The notes beneath the pieces are model-generated. The model saw only the letters and a program-made list of their open reading frames with translations. It did not search any database and had not been told where the DNA came from. A DNA stretch of 64,000 nt, taken from Escarpia spicata (lineage: Eukaryota; Annelida; Polychaeta; Sabellida; Siboglinidae). This document shows positions 56,080 through 64,000 of this stretch, in pieces. The stretch lies in contig OZ023213.1 in assembly GCA_963995525.1 (NCBI GenBank), positions 47,889,618-47,953,617 on the forward strand, read 5' to 3'. Position 1 is the first letter of the stretch, and each line of letters starts with the position of its first letter. A program made the translations under genes and the position numbers.

Positions 56080-56109
<30 letters not shown>

Positions 56110-56150
56110 ATATATAATTATTATGTATATATATATATATATACATATAT
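56080..56150. repeat. (TA)n microsatellite
   Basis: Nearly pure TA repeats between the left-arm blocks of the inverted duplication. Confidence 0.95.
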
Positions 56151-56718
56151 TACTTTTATTATGTGTTCATGTTGTTGTGTCAATAGCAACATATGTTATT
56201 GTTGTGGTCAGCCTAATATAGTGCTATAGATACATGTATTGTTTTTTTATTTTGTGTTCTGTATTACAGTAATATTAAGAAAAGACTGTTCACTTATGTA
56301 TTTAACTTTCTTGGGGTGTCATCAGAATAGTTGTCACTGATTCATGCATAAATTCATAGCAGCTGTTTATTTGACATGTGGTTTGTAGTTAATTGTACAT
56401 ATCATCAGAGCAATCGTGAAAATAAATACAAACAAACAACAAATCCAAGAATTGTTATATTATTATTAATTCCACTGTTGTGTTCATTTTGTAAAATCAT
56501 TAATGTCTTCTCATATTTCCACGCATAGTATTAAATGAAAAACATCTCAATGTTTATAAACGAACGCACAAGAGGGCACCCGAAGGAAAACAACGCACGA
56601 ACGTAGATATCGCGCGCATCCTTATGAATGTGGTTCACCCGGTCCGCCTTTTAGTGTGGGCCCCAAATCATACTTTGCCCGCCTTTTTCCGCCTTGTCTT
56701 TTTATAAGAATGCCGTTC

Positions 56719-56765
56719 GTGTGTGTGTGTGTGTGTGTGTGTGCGTGCGTGTGCGCGCGTGTTTG
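56719..56765. repeat. (GT)n microsatellite in the palindrome spacer
   Basis: GT repeats run into GTGCGTGCGTGTGCGCGCGT, an alternating purine-pyrimidine run. Confidence 0.95.
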
Positions 56766-58080
56766 TATGTAGGTGTTATTCCACACACTTGTACATGTAT
56801 CCAAAGTTTGTGCGTCGTCTTGAATCAACCAGCGACGAACAGCTGCAGCTTAGCCGCTATATTTCAAGAACTACGAACGCTGTAAGCTTGACAACGAAAG
56901 TAACAAATGCTAGATGTACGTGATACTACAAAATAATGCCTAACTGTTATGCAGATTAGTTACAGACTGTTATAGTTCTATGTTCACGTATTCGTTTTTA
57001 ACAAGGAATGCAGGTGCCAACAGAGTGGAACACCTGTGAAGTACCCGTGGGCGATAATTAAACTGCATTCTATGTTGCTGGATCTGCAACCTGTATATTT
57101 CATTGCGCAAAGGTTCTTTTCGTAAATATAGTGTTTTATAAGTGCGGCAGGTGGCGTAACTTATATAATCGGAGTCGCTATAGCGGGCGTCAATAGCGAA
57201 AAGTGCATAAAAGTTAAAACGTCTTGTTTGTCCAAAAGATATGCGATATCAACAGAGTTTAGTCTAGACAGGTCAGTATGTTACCAGTGGCAGTGGATCT
57301 TCGGGTTAAGCAACTAAAATTGAGCCTTGTCTATGATATTGTGGCCCACACTAAAAGGCGGACTGCGAACGGGCGGACCACATTCACAAGGATGCGCGCG
57401 ATCTCTACGTTCCATGTTTACGTGCGTTGTTCCTTCGGGTGCGCTCTTGTGCGTTCGTTTATAAACATTGATATGTCTTTCATTAATACTATGCGTGGAA
57501 ATATGAGAAGACATTAATGATTTTACAAAATGAACACAACAGTGCAATTAATAATAAAAAAATTCTTGGATTTGATTGCTCTGATGATATGTACAATTAA
57601 TTACAAACCACATGTCAAATAATATAATAAACAGCTGCTATGAATTTATGCATGAACCAGTGACAACTAATCTGATGACACCCCAAGAAAGTTAAATACA
57701 TAACTAAATTCCACAAAACCAAGATTTGTGTCCACAAAATGTGGTAAAAAATTGAATCAGAATACACATGCACTTGAAGAGCCTTGGCAGCAGTGATGTT
57801 AAAAACACAAACTGGTCATTGAGGGAATGTCCACCAAACATTATATATGCCTTTAAAAACCTACATGCTCACTTCAAAAATTAATTGTAGTACAATTTGT
57901 TCCTTTAAACTGGGTCAGAAGGGCTGCATCAAACGCACACCTCTGAAGTTATACCTCTTCTAGAAAGCTATTGTTTGTAATAACTTGCAAAACAGACACC
58001 AGTAGCTATCAAAGCAGGTGGAATATCTACTCAACTGATCAGCTAACAATGGAACAATGAACACATGAATGTTACAAAGC

Positions 58081-60316
58081 CACACAACCAAAGTATAATA
58101 CAAAGACATGGCAAATGAATAGGTTGCATATGGCCTGTTTCCCACCTTTGTTGTTAGTCCTTGTGTTCTTTTACCATCTATAAAACAGCTGGCATACTAT
58201 TAATTGTTTTTTTTTGGTATATAACATTTTTCATTTGACTTTTGTGTTCAGTAATCTTATTATAGGTAGAGTTGTCCTAGTTGCATAAATAAATTTAATA
58301 ATACCTCATTATTACATTCCAACAATAGTTAAAACAAATGCGATATGCCAATTATAGGCCTACTGTATATGAACTAATTAACTTTGAAATATATTCAAAT
58401 AATTGTTCCATATGTCAATCTCAACTGTTACAAACAGCATGTACAGATATTCATACATAAAAAGTATGCAGTCATTTACATGCTAATATTTATATTAAAA
58501 ATTAATATAACTGTAGGCTATATCTATGTTATAATTTAGATTAAGCTAATTTAAATTGGGTATTTATTATATAATTACAAAATGAGTGTGAATTTAATAA
58601 ATGCATTAATTAGGCTTACAAAACAAAGTTGTGAATGTGTCTGGGACAGCTAGTCACAGCGATGCTGTCCACAATCTCAGTTAACAAGAACATTCATATA
58701 ACGTGAACTACTCACTCACTCACTAACACATGTGGAGCTAGCAGTGCAATCCAACTGAAATCAAACCAAATATGCCTGCCCCTGTACAATAGATCAAACA
58801 AAATCAAAAGACTGCTGGAGCCTCAGAATTCCTCACCTGGGTCTGTCGTAATTGTTTCAATAAGATCAACGTTCAATAAGAGGTGATACACTGATAGCGT
58901 CCCATGAAAACACGTACCGTTAGACGAGTGGTTACATCAAACGATTTAAATAAACTGACTGTGGGATATTCAGAGTGTTCTTTTATAGTAAATAAACCTT
59001 TTAGTGTGGCTCGATATTGTCAATGTCAGAGCACCAATTTATTTATCCAATTTTTTCAGCATAACACGCAAGCAGCAGCGTATAAATACAAGATCTAGTA
59101 CTTTTTCTCTTCATATATGCTGTATGTTAAATCTTTCGGTCGAACTTCTTTTTACTACACACGTGTACAGGCATGGAATGAATTGCCATATAACATGCAA
59201 GGTGCTCAGAACAAGAACCAATTTAAATATTTCGTGAAACAGTTTTTGTTCAATTATCTTAATGATCAGAAACCCTAATGAATTACGAATTATATTAACC
59301 AAATAGAAAGTGTCTGAACACAATGTTTAACGTTCTGGCATTCAGTCCTACTCCGACTCGTACCGAGGCGCCACCGCACGAATTAGATAACACTAAATCC
59401 GAATTGCCCCATTTGTGGCTCTGTAGATTACGGAACACAATCGGCGGATCAGCAAATCACTTTTTGTGCATCTGCTTAGTTAAACCTTACAGATGATACA
59501 GTTAAGCCATTCCCTAAAAAATTAATGTTATTCCTAATAATAGAAGTATTAGACTAGAAGTGTAGTAATACAATCATAACAATGACATTACTACTACTAG
59601 CTATAAGTGTATTTAACCCTTAACTGTCTTGAATGGAAGCAAAAGGCAACCTTTTGGTGTCAAGCACCCACCTAAATGAGTAATAACCATTTGCAACTCC
59701 AATCAAAATGTTAACTTAAATGGTTTACTCAGAATTTGGTTTCTGTTTGGTAGAGACTAATAGGAGGATAGAACAAAAATTACACAATGACAAATGTTAA
59801 GAATGAATGATGGAAAGCAACCACTGAATCCGTTTGTGGTATGTGTAAAATGCACCAGACATGGTAAACAGTTTGCACAATCTGCATATTGTGCATATTC
59901 ATCAAATATGACCTATCATTCTAAATTGAGATGCATCTTGCCGCTGCTCATTGCCTGACCTTTGTGAAGTCTGTATTACCTAAAACACTGCAAGAATCCG
60001 GCTCATCATCTTGAGCTGTATACAGGCATGTATATTAAAATCCCAGGTTCGTTATTTACAGTGAATCACGACACAATGCTTGTGTGGGCCAATCCACTCT
60101 GAAATGTGACAACAACGTTTTTTATTCAACTGCACTCTGGCCAAGCCCAGTGTACTCTTGCCTACCACACCTGGTTTGTTACATAACAACTGGTTATGCA
60201 AGCTGCACTTGGCCGACGTTCTGCGTCCACTGCTGCTACCTAAAACTAATTAAAAGTGTGTTTCATACCACACATTTCAGGCCATCTGAGGGCATCTCAC
60301 TTGTGAGAACAACAAC
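58081..60316. other. Intergenic DNA with a LINE tail
   Basis: Apart from the LINE fragment at 58890-59280, I see no gene. AT-rich. Confidence 0.55.
58890..59280 (+). mobile_element. LINE 3' fragment
   Basis: Frame-broken pieces include HNTQAAAYKYKI, FTTHVYRHGMN and, in another frame, VQAWNELPYNMQGAQNKNQF followed by KYFVKQFLFNYL before a stop at about 59276. The pattern of an xWNxLP motif followed by a FKxxLKxYL-type end is the C-terminus of a LINE ORF2. Confidence 0.6.
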
Positions 60317-63087
60317 ATGGCGCTGGAGTTGACCTTGCAGGCTCTGGCAAGGTCGCCAGAGTTCAACAAGATGAAAGAGAAGAACTGGAACGCAATTTCC
60401 AAGATGATTCCCGGTTCGACACCGCGGCAGGTGAGAACACTATTTACCTGGTACTTCTCAGTTAATGAATATTATATTATTTTTTTACCACATGTAAAAT
60501 CATAATTTAAAAAAGGTTTGCATATTCATATCAAATTATTGTTTTCCCTTACCAGGCATTATCTGAATGACCATTATATGTATTATCCTGTTCAGGTTAT
60601 CAAATGATGTTATGTGGCAACATTTATGCATGTATTTGTTCATCAATTCACGCAAGTGCTTTAACTTGAATGGACACATAAATACAGTAGTAGAACATTT
60701 TGTTGAACTATCAGGGCCAAGTTTCAAAACTTGCTTCTGTTTCAAAGCTTGGTAATGTTTTACTCCATGTAGTTTGAATGCTTACCAAAGAAGTCGGGAT
60801 GCTATGCATGTGCTTTTAATGGTCCTAAGGATGGTCCCACACTAAGTAAAGCTATAATTTCTTTTCAGCATTGTATAAAATTACCATATTCCACCTATTA
60901 AGCATACAACTCACCTGCCTTAATAAGCAGACACCCCCATTTTTTATAAGTGAGATCTTCAATCAGTAACTATTGCATTTTCATCCACCTTTTTTAAATT
61001 TTGCGACAACAAGAATTGCATGTTTGATTCATAATTAGTCTAACCTGTTGTGACAACAATAGGTTGACCGAAACATTTGTGTCCAACTCAGAGTTAAACA
61101 CTTGCTCGTCATACAGCATTGTCTATGAGTGGTGCCGCCATGATCTGGTACAGTGTATATGTAAAATGGTTGAAAGTGGTGCCATTTGGTGTAGGTGAAG
61201 AGGTTGAAAGTGGTGCCATCTGGTGTATTTAGAATTACTCATAGTGGTGCCACCCATTTTTTCTTAATCTTGAGAAAAAACGAGGAGAACAAATTGTGTG
61301 ACATTCTTCCTGGTTTAGGTTTTTGTTATTTCATCATTGTGTCGCCGTAGTGCCCCGTGGTTGGGCAAAGGCCTTAGCATGTCGTTTCCAGATCTGCTTG
61401 TCTTGCGCTATCCTGTGCCAGATGGTGCCCTTCCTGTACTCATCTAGTTCGTCTCTCCACCGTCTCGCCGGTCTTCCTCTAGATCGTTTCCCTTTGGAAG
61501 GTCTCCAGGTTGTGATATGCGATGTCCATCGGTTATCTCGTAGTCTGCTGATGTGCCCTGCCCAGGTCCACTTCTGTCTTCTGAATTGTTCTATCACGTC
61601 TATGACCTTTGTCTTCTCTCTTATCCAGATGTTTGTTTTTCTCTCCCGATATGTGATGTTTAACATACTTCTTTCCATTTAAATTATTTACTAGTTTCAA
61701 TATTGTGTTTGTCAAAAATCCTCAGAAATCCTTAACGTTTCTGTTTCATTTTAGTGCATACAACTGTACGAGACATTACTGAAAGAGTTTGCCACCTCCA
61801 ACTTTACCTCCATTGGTAAATCTTCCCTTGGGAGCAGCATTGGGGAAGAAGCTTCATCCAGGGCACCAGGAGCGAAGGACAATGAAGCATCCAGTTCCCC
61901 TGTGACGTTCCGAACTCCATCAGCAAAGACAAAAGGTCTTGGTACATTTCTGTTGTCAAGTTCCCCAGCAAAACACAAGTTTTAGTTAACTTGTTTAGTT
62001 TATCACCTATGTTCATTGATGCTCTGATTTGTAATTTGTGAATAGTTAAGTTACTTGTGCTGTCAGTTTAATAAAAAAATAATAGTTTTGGTAAAATCAT
62101 CAAACAATTTGATTGTTAGATCAGGTAACTTGCAAAAGTGTTCATAGGCTGATGTCAGTATATAGCGCCACAACACTGTCATTTCTCACAGACTTTTGAC
62201 TTCACATGGTCGGAAATAATTTAGTAGTTTGTCAGTGATTTCATCAGTAAGTGATCTACACAAATGTCATGTCATAGTTGATTCTATGTAGTTTGAACTT
62301 TGTATGAAATAATTCTAAATTGGATGAATAGGGAATTAAATTGAAGAAGAAACTTTTTAATAATTGTTCAGTCATATATGCATACAAAACATTTGATAAA
62401 TTTATCAGTCTCACATAATTATGTAAATTTTTTGTTATTAGTATTATCATATTTTTTCATATGAGATTAACATGAATAAATATTGCTGCAATTCCTTCAA
62501 ATAATTATGGTTCAGTGTTCGAGAAGGTGTACCTATTTCTGTAACTTATTTTCGTGAATCTGTAATATTGCGTATTTTTTTATTTATCTGATAATGAAAA
62601 CATATTTTTGAGCAGGTTCGAAAACTGTCAAAGATGTTGCCACAAGCAAAGTAAGTATAGTTGGATGTTTTGATTAAGTTGTGTAAAAACTATTGTTCAA
62701 TTAGTTTACCCCCAGAGTGTCCAACTCAAATGTTTGTGTGTCTAAAATTAGTTTTATCCCAAATTACAGTTAATTAATTAGAGTCTGCTATTCCTAGTTA
62801 CTGTGCATAATTTAATGTTAGATATGTGTTAAGCTTAAAAAGCATCAGGGTCTAACTCAGTTGATATCAGTACCACCATTCATATATGATTACCTGTGCA
62901 AGGGTTAGTCGTAATAGAGGGGTTTGCTGTCATTAGATATTTGAACATTAGGATACATAGGGCCACACAGTATATGGTAGTCTTAGAACATTGTTTGGAT
63001 AACATATTTTGTGACATTTTACAGATGTTTGTAACTTTGTTTCCAGACTGGTGAGATGATGTCCACCTCATGTGATAGTGATCTTGG
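60317..63087 (+). CDS. 5' part of a gene with a SANT/Myb-like motif
   Basis: Four plus-strand exons join in phase: 60317-60430, 61755-61935, 62616-62650 and 63047-63087. The last ends at a GTAAGT donor, so the gene continues past the window. The product begins MALELTLQALARSPEFNKMK and ENWNAISKMIPG-like NWNAISKMIPGSTPRQ, then CIQLYETLLKEF. A Trp-anchored helix followed by TPRQCxxLYExLL resembles a SANT/Myb repeat, which binds DNA or histone tails. After it comes a Ser-rich, low-complexity stretch with SSPVTFRTPSAKTK. The ATG has good context (AACAACATGGCG) and overlaps a YY1-like AACATGGCGCTGG. If exon 2 is not spliced, it reads to a stop at 61983-61985, with an AATAAA near 62070, giving a short form of about 115 residues. 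I cannot name the gene. Confidence 0.65.
60431..61754 (+). other. Intron 1 of the SANT-like gene
   Basis: GTGAGA donor, TTTTAG acceptor. Contains an RTE-type LINE fragment (61334-61678) and a short repeat of GGTTGAAAGTGGTGCCATYT near 61168-61225. Confidence 0.7.
61334..61678 (-). mobile_element. RTE-type LINE 3' fragment
   Basis: An intact 114-codon minus-strand frame reads MLNITYRERKTNIWIREKTK, VIDVIEQFRRQKWTWAGHIS, TTWRPSKGKRSRGRPARRW and ends AFAQPRGTTATQ. This is the usual C-terminal tail of RTE-like ORF2, with WxWAGHIxR followed by GRPxxRWxD. Only the tail is present, without RT; an open frame implies fairly recent insertion. Confidence 0.85.
62070..62075 (+). terminator. Possible alternative poly(A) signal
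   Basis: AATAAA about 85 bp after the stop that is reached if exon 2 of the SANT-like gene is read through. It could end a short transcript. Confidence 0.35.
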
Positions 63088-64000
63088 GTAAGTTCATAAA
63101 ATTTCGAAAAAATATACCCTAATTTTTCCATAGAATAGTTCTTTGAAATAATGACATGTACCGATACATTATTTAGTGTGTTGTTTTAAAATTGCCACAA
63201 TTTGAAATTCAGAAGCATTTTTGGAATTATAGTATTAAAGATTTTATGTTTTCAGTACATGTAGTTGGCACTATATCTTGTAGGCATGAAACTTAAGTTA
63301 TGCAATTCCTTAATAGAATTTTCATGAATTATATTATGTTGTTATAGTTAACTGCAGCACAAATTATTTTCTTAATTCATATTTTGTGTTTCATTGTTTC
63401 TGTATGTTATTACTTTATTATTGTTTGAATATAATATTCTATTTATTGTTTACACGGGTGTCAGTATTACTGGTTTGTGAAACCAATCTCACGTGTGATC
63501 AGACATGTTCTTTATCAAATGCAAATACATGGCATTTTTATTTCGTATACAAATGTGCTTTATTTTAAAATGTCAAATACATATGTTCAAATACAAATGC
63601 ACTCTATTAGAATGTTGAATAAACAATTGATCAGATGTTCTAGTATCTGCCATGAAGTTTGATAATCGGTAGAAATGATTGCATTGAATAGTGAAATATT
63701 TCCTAGTATCTATCCTAGATCCTAAAATGTATATGTTGAGGCAAGTTATATACCAAAAACAAATTGCTGTATTTGGTGTGCAGTTTATATTACAAATACA
63801 GGGATTGAAGTTGATCATCGTAATATCTAATGCTAACATCAACGTAGTGTACAGTTGACACACCTTATTGCAGCTGATATCAACTTAAACGTAATACCTT
63901 AATTAAGCATACTGCATCTGTTCACATCTCAGTTAACCATGTCTATTATTGCAATACAACAGGAAGTTATTTTTCATGGTTGACGATGCGACTGTTTAAA
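63088..64000 (+). other. Right-edge intron of the SANT-like gene
   Basis: AT-rich sequence after the last recognised donor (GTAAGT at 63088). No further exon was recognised before the window ends. Confidence 0.5.

Larger units (their letters stand above)
55012..58080. mobile_element. Large inverted duplication of an element with an Ulp1/C48 protease fragment
   Basis: Blocks 55012-55235 and 56255-56662 on the left are the reverse complement of 57840-58075 and 57341-57715 on the right, around a spacer of about 680 bp (56663-57340). Between the left blocks lies about 1 kb with a C48 protease C-terminal frame. Between the right blocks lie only about 125 bp, which on the minus strand give an upstream piece of a similar protease (FNITAAKALQVHV). 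Thus two copies face each other and each has lost different parts. No intact transposase was seen, so the class is uncertain. Confidence 0.75.

Overview
The window is AT-rich genomic DNA from an animal. Its genes are split by many GT-AG introns that are full of decayed transposons and satellites. Malectin, CD2BP2 and a clathrin heavy-chain relative are all animal-type proteins. The mobile elements are Penelope-like with hammerhead ribozymes, CR1/L2 and RTE LINEs, hAT, Ty3/gypsy, tRNA-type SINEs and pogo-like MITEs. This mix suggests an invertebrate, perhaps a lophotrochozoan or invertebrate deuterostome; the sequence alone does not settle which.

Layout. 1-3834: satellite-like and palindromic DNA, then an internally deleted Ty3/gypsy element (1610-3834). 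3835-8485: no gene seen, one MITE. 8486-22395 (minus): a nine-exon gene for a 391-residue protein matching the N-terminal propeller of clathrin heavy chain and the first linker helices, then stopping. Its introns hold a splice-donor-carrying minisatellite, a purine tract, TG repeats, a 99-bp array and a LINE fragment. 22396-22599: a 204-bp gap to the divergent malectin gene, probably a shared promoter. 22600-32961 (plus): malectin, four exons, 276 residues. Intron 1 holds a SINE, a hairpin, a hAT element and an 86-bp hairpin-forming array; later introns hold a relic Penelope end and a MITE. 33621-43535: intergenic, with a LINE fragment and a Penelope-like element (38957-40189) whose inverted repeats each carry a hammerhead ribozyme; it splits one unit of a 680-bp tandem duplication. 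43536-54698 (minus): CD2BP2, four exons, 372 residues, with a long CR1/L2-type LINE in its large second intron. 55012-58080: two inverted copies of an element carrying an Ulp1/C48 protease fragment. 58890-59280: a LINE tail. 60317 to beyond the right edge (plus): the 5' end of a gene with a SANT/Myb-like motif, which I could not name.

The host genes do not form an operon or pathway. Malectin acts in ER glycoprotein quality control, CD2BP2 in the U5 snRNP, and clathrin propellers in vesicle-adaptor recognition. The strongest items for follow-up are the hammerhead-bearing Penelope element, whose ORF stop codon lies inside the ribozyme core, and the propeller-only clathrin paralogue, whose clathrin-box groove residues are changed. 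After those come the donor-site minisatellite, the hairpin satellite in malectin and the 2A-like remnant in the LINE. All splice joins were made by eye from GT/AG sites, phase and family alignment recalled from memory; no transcript or database search was available.
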